From Microbulbifer sp. YPW16 (GTDB taxonomy: Bacteria > Pseudomonadota > Gammaproteobacteria > Pseudomonadales > Cellvibrionaceae), in NCBI RefSeq assembly GCF_021290385.1, contig NZ_CP089928.1, positions 186,001-250,000 on the forward strand: DNA of 64,000 bases, read 5' to 3'. The position numbers were made by a program, and so were the translations under genes. The notes under the pieces were generated by a model that searched no databases, was not told the DNA's origin, and saw only the letters and a program-made list of their open reading frames with translations. This document shows positions 20,137 through 29,351 of this stretch, one piece after another; the stretch's first letter is position 1; every line of letters starts with the position of its first letter.

Positions 20137-20592
20137 CTATAAGCCGAGAGTAGCCAGCTGTTGCTCCAGCCATTGCTGGAATTGTGCCCGGGGCAGGGCG
20201 CCGGAAAGCCGCGTGAATTCCTTCCCACCATAGAACAGCACCAGTGTGGGAATGGAGCGAATCTGGTAGTTCGTGGAGGTCCGGGGGTTGGCCTCCGTAT
20301 CGACTTTGGCGAATATGACGCGGGTCGCCATTTGGCTGGCTACGTCACTGAAGACCGGTGCAAACTGCTGGCAGGGCCCACACCAGGAGGCCCAGAAATC
20401 CACCACCAGAGGCAGTCCGGTTTCGCCGACCAGGCGGCCGAAATTGGCGTCCCCCGCGCTTATGGGTTTACCGGTGAGCAGCCTCGTGCGGCACTTACCA
20501 CACAGGGGGCGGTCAGCGAGCCTCTGTGGGGGAATCCTGTTGATGGCACCGCATGCGGGGCAGAGTATTTGCAGGGGAGATTTGTCTGTCAT
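20137..20592 (-). CDS. trxC: Thioredoxin 2
   Basis: Cytoplasmic thiol-disulfide reductase with an extra N-terminal zinc-binding domain. 151 residues: zinc site CPACG (C11, C14) and CGKC (C31, C34), then a thioredoxin fold with active site WCGPC (C71, C74), the cis-Pro segment SIPTLVLF and the downstream LSGALPRAQF. The ATG at 20592 begins MTDKSPLQILCPACG, aligned with TrxC; the in-frame codon at 20622 adds ten unlike residues. In E. coli trxC is OxyR-regulated, but I see no clear OxyR site here. It follows aroF on the same strand with a 103-bp gap and no shared function. Confidence 0.95.
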   Translation of the reverse strand: MTDKSPLQILCPACGAINRIPPQRLADRPLCGKCRTRLLTGKPISAGDANFGRLVGETGLPLVVDFWASWCGPCQQFAPVFSDVASQMATRVIFAKVDTEANPRTSTNYQIRSIPTLVLFYGGKEFTRLSGALPRAQFQQWLEQQLATLGL

Positions 20593-20725
20593 GCCGGGGT
20601 CCCTGTTGGCGCAGCCAGGCAAATAATGGCAAGCCAGCCCCGGGGGTTCAAGTCGGCCCCGGGAGAGGTATGGGAAGGCGGTTGAGGGAGGGGGCAGGCC
20701 CGTTGGCGGGCCCGCACGGGAGGCA

Positions 20726-21799
20726 CTAGCTGTTCCGCGCCTGCAGGGGATCGCGCAGTTGTTCCGCCATCTTGAGCAGCAGCGATTCCGTGGTTTCCCA
20801 GTCGATGCACTTGTCGGTAACAGAGACGCCGTACTCCATCTGGCTGTGGTCCTCCAGGATCTTCTGGTTACCCGCCTTCAAATTGCTTTCCACCATGATG
20901 CCAATGATGGAATTGTTGCCGTCGATGATCTGGTGCGCGACATTCTCCACCACCAGTGGCTGCAACTCGTGGTTCTTGTTGGAGTTGGCGTGGCTGCAGT
21001 CGACCATGATGTTGGGGACCAGGCCGGCTTTCTCCAGTTCCTGTTCGCACATGGCGACACTGACGGAATCGTAATTGGGTTTGTCGTTGCCCCCACGAAG
21101 TACCACGTGGCCATAGCGGTTGCCGGCGGTATGGATGATGGAAACCTGGCCGTCCTTGCTGATACCCAGGAAGCGGTGGGGGTTCGCGGTGGACTGCAGC
21201 GCATTGATGGCCACATCCAGGCTGCCGTCGGTTCCGTTTTTGAAGCCCACAGCGGAAGACAGGCCACTGGCCATTTCCCGGTGGGTCTGGGATTCGGTGG
21301 TGCGCGCGCCAATGGCAGACCAGGAGATCAGGTCCTGCAGGTACTGCGGGGAAATCGGGTCCAGCGCCTCGGTGGCGGTAGGCAGGCCCAGCTCGGCGAT
21401 ATCCAGCAACAGCTTGCGACCGATATGCAGCCCGTCCTGGATCTTGAAGGAATCGTTCAGGAAGGGGTCGTTGATCAGTCCCTTCCAGCCAACCGTCGTG
21501 CGGGGCTTTTCAAAGTAGACACGCATGACAATCAGCAGGGTATCGGAGACCTGGTCGGCCACTTTTTTCAGGCGCTGCGCGTAGTCGATGGCGGCGTCGA
21601 CGTCGTGAACAGAGCATGGGCCGATTACCACCATCAGGCGATGGTCCTTGCGGTCAAGGATATCGCGTACGGCGGCGCGACCGGCTGCCACGGTTGCCTC
21701 GGCGGCCGGGGACACCGGCAGCTCGGCCTTGAGCTGTTCGGGGCTGATCAGGATTTCCTGGGAGACGACATTCAGGTCGTCGAACTGCTGTGTGGTCAT
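20726..21799 (-). CDS. aroF: 3-deoxy-7-phosphoheptulonate synthase (AroF-like)
   Basis: Condenses erythrose-4-phosphate and PEP to DAHP, the first committed step of aromatic amino acid synthesis. 357 residues, type I alpha class. Visible: VVIGPCSVHD, MRVYFEKPRTTVGWKGLIND, GARTTESQTHREMASGLS, GFKNGTDGSLDVAINA and MVDCSHANSNKNH. The N terminus with ILISPEQLKAELPVS and the HRFLGI and MVDCSHANSNK segments resemble AroF (Tyr-sensitive) more than AroG. Although a TyrR-family gene occurs in this window, I find no TyrR box upstream of this start; no strong Shine-Dalgarno either. Monocistronic-looking. Paralog assignment is moderate, enzyme identity high. Confidence 0.95.
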   Translation of the reverse strand: MTTQQFDDLNVVSQEILISPEQLKAELPVSPAAEATVAAGRAAVRDILDRKDHRLMVVIGPCSVHDVDAAIDYAQRLKKVADQVSDTLLIVMRVYFEKPRTTVGWKGLINDPFLNDSFKIQDGLHIGRKLLLDIAELGLPTATEALDPISPQYLQDLISWSAIGARTTESQTHREMASGLSSAVGFKNGTDGSLDVAINALQSTANPHRFLGISKDGQVSIIHTAGNRYGHVVLRGGNDKPNYDSVSVAMCEQELEKAGLVPNIMVDCSHANSNKNHELQPLVVENVAHQIIDGNNSIIGIMVESNLKAGNQKILEDHSQMEYGVSVTDKCIDWETTESLLLKMAEQLRDPLQARNS

Positions 21800-22001
21800 G
21801 GTACTAACTTTCGCTGTTACTCTCTGTGGAACCGGCCCTGTTGAACCGTGCCTGTTATACAGGGCCGCGCCGCGACCCCCAGGGAAGGCATATCCTACTC
21901 ACAGCCGGCGACAAGGGCGAGTGTTTCAGGTGAAACCAGTTTTGCGCCGTTGATTAGGATGAACCTTTAGGCTCCATGCCGGTATTGTGGCGCAGCCGGG
22001 A

Positions 22002-25000
22002 TCAGAACTCCGCCAGTCGTCGCAGCAGGGGGAAGTACAGGGCGCAGCGGATATCCCGCTCGCCCCGCTCGAAGAATAGCCGTCGGTAATTCTCCAGCTG
22101 GCCCCGGTAGCGCTCTACCTGGGCCGCAATAAACTCCGCTTCATCCTGCCCGTCCAGCGGTTCTGCTGTCTTGTAATCCACAATCCAGCGGATGCCATCG
22201 GTATCGATAAAGGTGCGATCCACAATATGGCGTCGCAACTGTCGCCCGCCACTGTGAATTTCCAGTTCGCTGGCCGCATCGCGGTGGTTGTGGTCCAGCA
22301 GCCAGCGGCCCTGGGTGCACCCCAGGGCATTGCGGATGGCGAGCTCCACCTTTTCCCGCGCCGTCGCCAGGCCGTTACCGTGCAGGCCCAGCTGGCGCAG
22401 GCGCAGGTCCCACAGCGGGCGTTGCGCCTCGATACGGTTGTCACCCCATTGACCGGGTCCGGTTTCGGCGATGGTGGCCAGGGTTTCGTGGGCGACGGTG
22501 CCGGCGTGGCGCAGCCAGCGTTGCGCGACCCGGCCGAGCTCCGGGATATTGGGTTCGTCACTTTCCCGCGGGCGATAGTCTGGCATGCGGTAGGGCGCCA
22601 GCCATTCGGTTGCCGGGATTGCTGGTGCCTGCCAGCGTGCCGGGAGGCGCAGGAAAAAGTCCCGGTCGCCGGACGAACTGTCGCCGCCAGGCTCGTTCGC
22701 CGTTATTTCATCCGGCTCAATCCAGTGACACCATTCCGTGGACTCTGACAAAGCGGGCCAGATACCAGCCAGTAGCGCGGCGCTGCCGGGAGCCTTGAAG
22801 CCCGGTTTCTTGTCTTCGCGCTGGACACAGGCCAGCAGGTGCAGGGAGCGAATGGCCCGGGTGCAACCCACGTAGAGCAGGCGTGTGCCCTCCAGGCGCT
22901 CGCGTTCGTTATTGTCGTATTTGAGGTAATCGAACAGTGGGTCCTTTTCCCCGCGGGCACTCTTGGGAGCCAGCAGGAAGCGGCTGTCACCGTCGCTGTT
23001 GAGCCACTCGGCCCAGCGCAATAACTGGTCGCCGCCGGGTTTGCCGCCCTGGTCCAGTCCGGGAATCAACACATGTTCGAATTCCAGTCCCTTGGATTTG
23101 TGGATCGTCATTACCTGGACTGCCGCGTCCTCGCCCGGGCGGGCGAAAAGCTTCTCCAGCGCCAGCTGGAACTGCTGCCAGTCTCCGATGCTCCCACCCT
23201 GGTCGTGTCGTTCCAGCAGCCGGAAATAATCCTCCACGTTCTCGATCTCGGTGGTCCTGGCAATGCAGGCGGGTCCACCCAATGCCAGCCACAGGCCCTC
23301 AATCCAGAGGCGCAGGGGTTTGCGGCCACGCTGTTGCCGGGCACGCAGCAGCACATTGCCCGCCTGCTGCAGGCGTTCGCGCCCGTCACTGGAAAGGCCC
23401 TCGATGGTGCCTGCACTGGCAATGGCCGCAAGCAGTGGGAGGGCTGTGGCATCTGTAGCCGGGCGCTCACCGTTGCCCCAGTTGGCCAGGGTGTGGAGAT
23501 CGGCCCAGCTGAGCCCGCACCAGGGGGCGCGCAGCACAGCGAGCCAGCTGAGCCGGTCGCTGGGGTCGAGCAACGCACGCGTGAGGCTGAGCAAGTCCAG
23601 GATCACCATCTTGCTGGCCAGCGGCGCCAGTTCGGGAGCCTGGTAGGGGATGCCTGCAGCGGCCAGTGCCGGCAGTACCTGGTCGAGGTGTTTTTTCTTC
23701 CGTACCAGGATGGCAATGCGCCCGCCGGGATCATTTTGCTGCAGTTGCTGCACCAGCCGGGTTACCTGCGCAGCTTCCGCCGCCCGGTCCGGGTCTTCGA
23801 TACAACCGTAGAACTGAACCGCAGGGGCGGGCCAGCCATTGCCGCGGAAGGCGATGGAATCCAGGTAGCGCACGGCGCCACGGCCGATATTGTCCTGCGC
23901 CGGGAAAGCACCCCGGAATACCTGGTTCACCCAGTCCACCACCGCGCTTTCGGAGCGGAAGTTTACCTGCAGGTCCAGCGGCTCCAGCGCTACCTCGCCA
24001 ATCCCGTGGGCACGGGCCTCGAGGAAGATTCCCACGTTGGCGTTGCGGAAGCCGTAACAGGACTGCATGCCGTCGCCGACGATAAACAGGGTGCGACCGT
24101 CCTCCGGCTGCCACCCGGCAGTGAGTTTTTCCAGCAGCTGCAATTGCATCTGCGATGTGTCCTGGAACTCGTCGACCAGAATATGCTGCACCTGCAGGTC
24201 GAGTTTCAGCGCCAGGTCGGTGGGCGCATCGCTGTCACCCAGTGCTACCAGTGCCGCCTGCGCCACTTCGGTATAGTCGGTGGCGCCCAGCTGCTGGAAT
24301 ACCAGCTTCAGCTGGGCCACCAGCCGTGGCAGGACTTCCGCCATGGCTTCCAGCAGGTCCCACTGTTGCTGCGGCAGTGCCGAGGGCAGGCGGCGCACTT
24401 CATTGATTGCCGCCAGCAGTGCGTCGTTGTCCGCCAGTTCTGCCAGCAGGTCCTTCATGCGTGCCTTGTTCGCCTGGGCGCGGTCGTACCCCGGGTCGGT
24501 CTTGGCGGGGGAGATAAAACCCAGTTTCTTGTTCAGGCCGCCGCCCTTGCGCCACTCGCCCCTGGCCGTCACCAGTAACTCTGTCAGCGCCGTCCAGGTG
24601 GGTAGCCCGCCGTGGTCGGTCGGTGGGGCGCCGCTGATGCCGGCGCAGCGGGCCAGCGGATGGGCCGGGTTGTCCCGCTGCAGGTTGCCGCCGGCGTAGT
24701 CCGCCAGTTGCAGCAGTTCGCCGGTGACACTACCCAGTGCGCCTTGCAGCCGCTCGAGGTTTTCCGCTGTCATTTCGTCTACGACGAAATGGAAGTATTC
24801 GCGTGCGTCGGCACTGTCGCTGCTGCCAATACCCACCAGCTGGCCGAGCCACTGTTCGCGTTTCTCCAGCAGCATCTGCAGCAGCTTGTCGAGCTGGCCC
24901 AGGTCGTTGTCCAGGTGCAGCAGCAGTCGCTGCAATGCCGGGTCGGGAGATTCGCTGGCGAGCCCCTCCAGCAGTTTTGCCACGGCCATCTGGAAGGCGA

Positions 25001-25520
25001 CAGCCGGCTGTTCCAGCGGCTCCCCGGGCGCACCCAGGCCGCTGTCGAGTGGTAGCTGGCTGGCCAGGCTGCGGCACAGGCCGTCGATGGTCTGGAAGCG
25101 TAGCCGCTGGGGCGCCTTCAGCAGTTGCCAGTTATGGCGCTGGTCCTGCTCCAGCAGCTGCCGGGCCAGGTCCCAGGTGACGGCGTCGTGGGGGTTGCCC
25201 GGGCGCGGTTCATCGCGGGCCTGGAGCAGCGCCCGGACCAGGCGCTCGCGCATCTCGCCAGCGGCTTTCCGTGTGAAAGTGATGGCGAGGACATCCTCGG
25301 GCTGGCGGCTGTGGGCCAGCAACTTGAGTACACGCTGGGTCAGCAGCCCGGTCTTGCCGGAGCCGGCCGGCGCCGACACGGCAAAGCTGCGGGTGATATC
25401 CAGGGCGGCGGCGCGGGCGTCGGCATCGGCCGGCCGGCGGGTCTCACCGGCTGTGCTTGCCTGGGTATCGCTCCCTTCCGGTGCCTGAGGGCCCGGTTGT
25501 ACCAGGTCGAATTCGCTCAT
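22002..25520 (-). CDS. RecB/AddA-like UvrD helicase-nuclease
   Basis: 1172-residue superfamily 1 helicase fused to a RecB-type nuclease, probably acting on DNA double-strand ends. Motifs: Walker A APAGSGKTGLLTQ near residue 50, LAITFTRKAAGEMRERL, Walker B VDEFQDTSQMQLQLLEKL, motif III/IV IVGDGMQSCYGFRNA, and motif V/VI MTIHKSKGLEFEHVLIPG and TRLLYVGCTRAI. The C-terminal nuclease shows the His-Asp-DYK pattern: VAHETLA, DRTFID and WIVDYKTAEP, then ERYRGQLENYRRL. Its ATG overlaps the stop of the upstream PD-(D/E)XK gene by four bases (ATGA), so expression is coupled. Together they form the AddAB-like 'probable DNA repair' pair of gammaproteobacteria, distinct from RecBCD. Role inferred. Confidence 0.88.
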   Translation of the reverse strand: MSEFDLVQPGPQAPEGSDTQASTAGETRRPADADARAAALDITRSFAVSAPAGSGKTGLLTQRVLKLLAHSRQPEDVLAITFTRKAAGEMRERLVRALLQARDEPRPGNPHDAVTWDLARQLLEQDQRHNWQLLKAPQRLRFQTIDGLCRSLASQLPLDSGLGAPGEPLEQPAVAFQMAVAKLLEGLASESPDPALQRLLLHLDNDLGQLDKLLQMLLEKREQWLGQLVGIGSSDSADAREYFHFVVDEMTAENLERLQGALGSVTGELLQLADYAGGNLQRDNPAHPLARCAGISGAPPTDHGGLPTWTALTELLVTARGEWRKGGGLNKKLGFISPAKTDPGYDRAQANKARMKDLLAELADNDALLAAINEVRRLPSALPQQQWDLLEAMAEVLPRLVAQLKLVFQQLGATDYTEVAQAALVALGDSDAPTDLALKLDLQVQHILVDEFQDTSQMQLQLLEKLTAGWQPEDGRTLFIVGDGMQSCYGFRNANVGIFLEARAHGIGEVALEPLDLQVNFRSESAVVDWVNQVFRGAFPAQDNIGRGAVRYLDSIAFRGNGWPAPAVQFYGCIEDPDRAAEAAQVTRLVQQLQQNDPGGRIAILVRKKKHLDQVLPALAAAGIPYQAPELAPLASKMVILDLLSLTRALLDPSDRLSWLAVLRAPWCGLSWADLHTLANWGNGERPATDATALPLLAAIASAGTIEGLSSDGRERLQQAGNVLLRARQQRGRKPLRLWIEGLWLALGGPACIARTTEIENVEDYFRLLERHDQGGSIGDWQQFQLALEKLFARPGEDAAVQVMTIHKSKGLEFEHVLIPGLDQGGKPGGDQLLRWAEWLNSDGDSRFLLAPKSARGEKDPLFDYLKYDNNERERLEGTRLLYVGCTRAIRSLHLLACVQREDKKPGFKAPGSAALLAGIWPALSESTEWCHWIEPDEITANEPGGDSSSGDRDFFLRLPARWQAPAIPATEWLAPYRMPDYRPRESDEPNIPELGRVAQRWLRHAGTVAHETLATIAETGPGQWGDNRIEAQRPLWDLRLRQLGLHGNGLATAREKVELAIRNALGCTQGRWLLDHNHRDAASELEIHSGGRQLRRHIVDRTFIDTDGIRWIVDYKTAEPLDGQDEAEFIAAQVERYRGQLENYRRLFFERGERDIRCALYFPLLRRLAEF

Positions 25521-28309
25521 GATTGGGACTGCTCCCGTTCCGGCCAGCGGTTGAGCGGCCAGAGGTTCTCGTAATTGTCACTCTTGATGCGGTCGAACTG
25601 CAGCGAGGCATGACCGGTGCGGTATTCGGTGGCGAGCATTTCCAGGCTCTGCTGCCAGTGCTCCGCCAGCTGTGCCCAGTTGCCGAAGGGGCCGTCTTTC
25701 TCCAGGTCGCCCACGGCCTTGATGCCGGCCACCGGTTGCTCCAGTTCGCCGGTGCCACTCCAGGTACATTCGCCAAAGCGTACCTGGCCGAAGGCGATGG
25801 CACGGGCATCGGGCCGGGCCAGTGCGTACATGGGCAGCTGTGGCTCGCGCAGCCTCTCCTGTTGCCAGTCCCTTACCGATGGCTGGCGGCTCTTGTAATC
25901 GATCACCATGGCAGCCCCATCCGGCAGGCGATCCAGGCGGTCCAGGCGCAGCTCGAAGCGCAGCCCGCCGATTTCCATTGCCTGCTGGAACTCGGTGGCC
26001 TCCACACGGAATCCCGGCCGGGTCATTTCCAGCTCCAGCCACTGTGCCAGCAGGCGCTCAAGGCGCTGCTGTTCCAGGCGCCAGAAGCCTTCTGGCAGGT
26101 GCGCCTGGTGACGGCGGACCTGGCGAATTGCCTCCGTGACGGACGCACTGATGGTGCTGTCCCGCGCTTCATCGGAAAGCTGGTGCAGCTGCGAAGAATC
26201 GCCGCAGCGTTGCCAGAATTCCGCCAGCGCCTCGTGCATCAGCTTGCCCCTTTCGGCCGGGTTGAGGCCCAGGGTCGGTGCGTTGTAAGTCACGGCCCCC
26301 AGCCGGTAATGCAGCTGCGCGTTGAGTGGGCACAGGGCCTGGGCCTTGAGCACCCCGGAGCCGCCCCGTACCGGGGCGCACTCGGCAGGGCGCAGGGCGG
26401 GAAACACAGGGTCCGGCACGGTTTCCAGTTGGGCGGACTGCGCCAGTGCGCGGTAGTGTTGCGCCAGCGTATAGCCGCTTGCAGCGTCGCTGTCGCAGGC
26501 CACTCCGCTTTCCGGTTGCCGGGTGGAGGGGGGCTGCGGGGGGAACAGGGCGCTCAAACCCTGCTCGACGCCGTCGGCCTCGCGGGCATAGCTGACGTCG
26601 ACCTCACCGCTGGCGCCCAGCAGGTCGGCGGTGAGTTCCGCCGCCAGTTCCAGTTCGCGCTCGGCACTGGCGCGGGGCATCTGCCAGTGTTTCTGCCACT
26701 GTACCGGCAACAGTGGATTGGGCGCCGGGGCCGGCGGCCACTGCTGTTGGCCAAATCCCACCAGCCGCAGGTGGTCAAAGGACAGGGCGCCGGCCTCCAG
26801 GACCCCGAGGATCTGTACCGGCCCGTCGCGGGTTTCCGCCTGGAAGGGGGTGCGGCTGGCAATGCGCCGCAGGTGCTGCAGCGCCTGGTTGAGGGTCAGG
26901 ATACCGGTGAAGGGCGACAGTGCCGCCAGCTCTTCCAGTACCTGCTCCCAGAGGCTCAGTTGCTGGTACTCCTGGCTGTCCGGGTTGCGCGGCCCGGGCC
27001 AGCCCAGGGCACCCAGCACGCGGGAGAATCGCTCTGCCCAGGTTTCCGCCGGGGCTTTGTGCCAGCGGCGCGCCCAGTCCCCAACCGTCTCCAGCTGCCG
27101 GGGCAGGACCGGCTGCGCCAGTTCCAGCTTTTCCGCCAGTTGTTCGGCGCAGTAGCGCAGGGTGTCGCCGCGCACCTGCCACAGCTCGCGTTTCTGTAGC
27201 TGGCGGAACAGGGCGCAACGCAGGGCGGTCTCGCTGTCCTCATCGGCAGCCGCGGGGCCGGGTTGGCCATCTTGAACCTCGCTGGCTGCGCCCCAGAAGG
27301 GGTTGAACAGTAGGTTGCGCAGCTGCGAGTAGTCCCACTGGTCCTGGAGGATCTCCAGTAACTGCAGGGCACCGCCGCCAACCGGCGTCTGGGCCAGGGG
27401 AGTACCCGCGGAAAAGTTGAAGGGCAGGGTGTAGCGGGGCTGGTCGGGGTCCAGGGCCTGGGGTTCCAGTACCCGCGCGAAGATGGTTTCCACCAGGGCC
27501 CGGCACTGGCCCAGGTTATTGACCACGATGCCCAGGCTGGCATGGGAATCCCGGGAGAGGTGCCGGGCGGCCCAGCGCGCGGCGCTGTAAAGCTCCTCCT
27601 CCAGGTCGGCGCAGGGGACGATGCTGACCCGGCTGTCGAGGCGTGTAACCGGGTGGCGCTCGACGGTAGCGGCAGCCGAGCCAATGATATGTTCAGCCAG
27701 CGGTGAGACCTGCGCAAATCCCGCCATGGCGATGCGGGGCAGGGGGGGCAGCACGCCCTCGGTAAACGCGCGCGCCAGCAGCAGGTCGCGCATGTCGGGG
27801 GTGATGGCATCGCGCTCACCCAGTTCGCGGATAAAGGCCTGCACCAGGTCGAACAGCGGAAAGGCGTCGCGGGCCAGGGCGAACTGTTCCAGGTGCGGGC
27901 CGATGGCGTCTTCCAACGCCTCGCCCTGGAGCTGTCCCAGGTCGAGGATGCGCCACTGGAGCAGCTGCGACAGGGCGGCATCGGCGTCCCGGCACAGCTG
28001 CTGGCTGTTCAGCAGCTGGCGCTCGATGGTCTGGTCCAGGGCGCGCTGCCACAGCAGCTGGCGCTGTTCCGGGTTGAGTACCGGTTTCCACGCGGGTTGC
28101 CAGCCCTGTTGCTGCAGCCGGAACCAGGTGCTGTCGAGCCAGCCCTGTAGCGATTCCACAGCCGGGGGCGCCCAGTTCTGCCGGTCTCGCTGGCTGCTCG
28201 CATAGACCTGCTGGCAGCGATTGCGCAGTCGATTATTGGGTGTCAGCAGCAGCCCGCCCTCGGGCAGCTGGGATAGGATGTCCAACGCGGGAAACGCCGG
28301 TTGCAGCAT
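25517..28309 (-). CDS. AddB-like PD-(D/E)XK nuclease, probable DNA repair protein
   Basis: 930-residue partner of the RecB/AddA-like gene. The N-terminal part is an inactivated UvrD-like helicase module (GGLLLTPNNRLRN, VNNLGQCRALVE), and the C terminus a RecB-family nuclease with GKLMHEALAEFW, RLDRLDRLPDGAAMVIDYKS (Asp...Asp-Tyr-Lys) and an REPQLPMYAL strand. The QALCPLNAQLHYRLGA segment matches the AddB-type CPF region, but I do not see the C-terminal three-cysteine cluster used by classical AddB for an Fe-S site, so that cluster may be absent. ATG 28309 begins MLQPAFPALDIL with GGGGA seven bases upstream. First gene of the pair, 23 bp after murI, whose strand it shares. Confidence 0.85.
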   Translation of the reverse strand: MLQPAFPALDILSQLPEGGLLLTPNNRLRNRCQQVYASSQRDRQNWAPPAVESLQGWLDSTWFRLQQQGWQPAWKPVLNPEQRQLLWQRALDQTIERQLLNSQQLCRDADAALSQLLQWRILDLGQLQGEALEDAIGPHLEQFALARDAFPLFDLVQAFIRELGERDAITPDMRDLLLARAFTEGVLPPLPRIAMAGFAQVSPLAEHIIGSAAATVERHPVTRLDSRVSIVPCADLEEELYSAARWAARHLSRDSHASLGIVVNNLGQCRALVETIFARVLEPQALDPDQPRYTLPFNFSAGTPLAQTPVGGGALQLLEILQDQWDYSQLRNLLFNPFWGAASEVQDGQPGPAAADEDSETALRCALFRQLQKRELWQVRGDTLRYCAEQLAEKLELAQPVLPRQLETVGDWARRWHKAPAETWAERFSRVLGALGWPGPRNPDSQEYQQLSLWEQVLEELAALSPFTGILTLNQALQHLRRIASRTPFQAETRDGPVQILGVLEAGALSFDHLRLVGFGQQQWPPAPAPNPLLPVQWQKHWQMPRASAERELELAAELTADLLGASGEVDVSYAREADGVEQGLSALFPPQPPSTRQPESGVACDSDAASGYTLAQHYRALAQSAQLETVPDPVFPALRPAECAPVRGGSGVLKAQALCPLNAQLHYRLGAVTYNAPTLGLNPAERGKLMHEALAEFWQRCGDSSQLHQLSDEARDSTISASVTEAIRQVRRHQAHLPEGFWRLEQQRLERLLAQWLELEMTRPGFRVEATEFQQAMEIGGLRFELRLDRLDRLPDGAAMVIDYKSRQPSVRDWQQERLREPQLPMYALARPDARAIAFGQVRFGECTWSGTGELEQPVAGIKAVGDLEKDGPFGNWAQLAEHWQQSLEMLATEYRTGHASLQFDRIKSDNYENLWPLNRWPEREQSQS

Positions 28310-28331
28310 GGGATGGTCCCCGACCGGTGGG

Positions 28332-29237
28332 TTATTGGTGTTTCTGTTGTTGTTTGCGATCCGGCGCCGAAGCGGGCGCAGCGGGTCCCGGGCCGATGGT
28401 CTCACTGTGCAGCGGGAACTCGCTGAAGGCGGTGGCGATCCGGCCCCCGGTGTCCGCGGCCGTCATCAGCAGGGCGCCGTCGCTGGCTGTCCCGGCCAGG
28501 GTAAGCTCCAGCTCCCCCAGCCACCACTGTACCCGGCGGGCGATCGCGGCACCGGAATCCAGCCACTCTACCGGTTGCGGCGCGTAGCGATCCAGTTCCT
28601 CCCGCAGCAGCGGGAAATGGGTACAGGCCAGCACTACCGTATCAACCCGGTCGCCGCCCGGCACGTCGAAGATTCGCGCCAGCACCGGCGCCAGCTGGTT
28701 GCGGGAGACCGGTTCGCCGCGCAGCTTCGCCTCGGCCAGGCGTACCAGTTCCGGTGCCGGGACGTTAATGACCTGTGCGCCATCGGCAAAATCCCGGATC
28801 AGCCCGCGCGTGTAGTCGCGATTCACCGTACCCTCGGTCGCCACCAGGGCGATAGTGCCCGTGTGGCTGGCCCGGGCCGCCGGCTTGACTGCCGGCACCA
28901 CGCCGACCACGGGGCCGGGCAGGGCGGCGCGCAGCTCCGGCAGGGCCAGGGTGCTGGCGGTATTGCAGCCCACTACCAGGATATCCGCCCCGCAGCGCTG
29001 CATCATCGCAGTCGCAGTGGCCACGATCCGCGGGCGCAGTTGCTCCTCGCTCTTGTCGCCGTAGGGGAAAAAGCCGTTATCCACCCCGAAGTGCAGGGTC
29101 AGGCCCGGCAGCAGGGTGCGTATCTCCCGGGCGATGCTGATGGCACCCACCCCGGAATCGAAAATCAAGGCACTTGGGGGGCGATTGCCGCCCTTGTTAG
29201 AATGTGCGTCGCTCAATGGAATGGCATCCAGTTGCAT
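28332..29237 (-). CDS. murI: Glutamate racemase
   Basis: Interconverts L- and D-glutamate for peptidoglycan. Both catalytic cysteine segments are present: VGCNTAST and LACTHFPLL, plus ALIFDSGVGAISIAREI and FGVDNGFFPYGDKSEEQLR. GVGAIS differs from the usual GVGGLS. The product is 301 residues from ATG 29237 (MQLDAIPL), which is long for MurI (about 265-285); an ATG at 29264 (MLSAKRTR) gives 310 and cannot be excluded. The C-terminal tail (PAAPASAPDRKQQQKHQ) is low-complexity and extends beyond the family core. Precedes the AddB-like gene by 23 bp on the same strand and is divergent from rmuC. Confidence 0.9.
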   Translation of the reverse strand: MQLDAIPLSDAHSNKGGNRPPSALIFDSGVGAISIAREIRTLLPGLTLHFGVDNGFFPYGDKSEEQLRPRIVATATAMMQRCGADILVVGCNTASTLALPELRAALPGPVVGVVPAVKPAARASHTGTIALVATEGTVNRDYTRGLIRDFADGAQVINVPAPELVRLAEAKLRGEPVSRNQLAPVLARIFDVPGGDRVDTVVLACTHFPLLREELDRYAPQPVEWLDSGAAIARRVQWWLGELELTLAGTASDGALLMTAADTGGRIATAFSEFPLHSETIGPGPAAPASAPDRKQQQKHQ

Positions 29238-29351
29238 CACTCGGGTCCGCTTGGCCGAAAGCATACCAAAATCCCGGCGTGTCCACGCGGCTTCGGCTCC
29301 CGCAAGGATCCATTCCATCCGGACGCAATAAACCAGAAACAGAGTCCCCCT

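Noticed and set aside
21800..22001. TyrR box upstream of aroF
   Set aside because: I searched for TGTAAA/TTTACA half-sites and saw none in the aroF leader.
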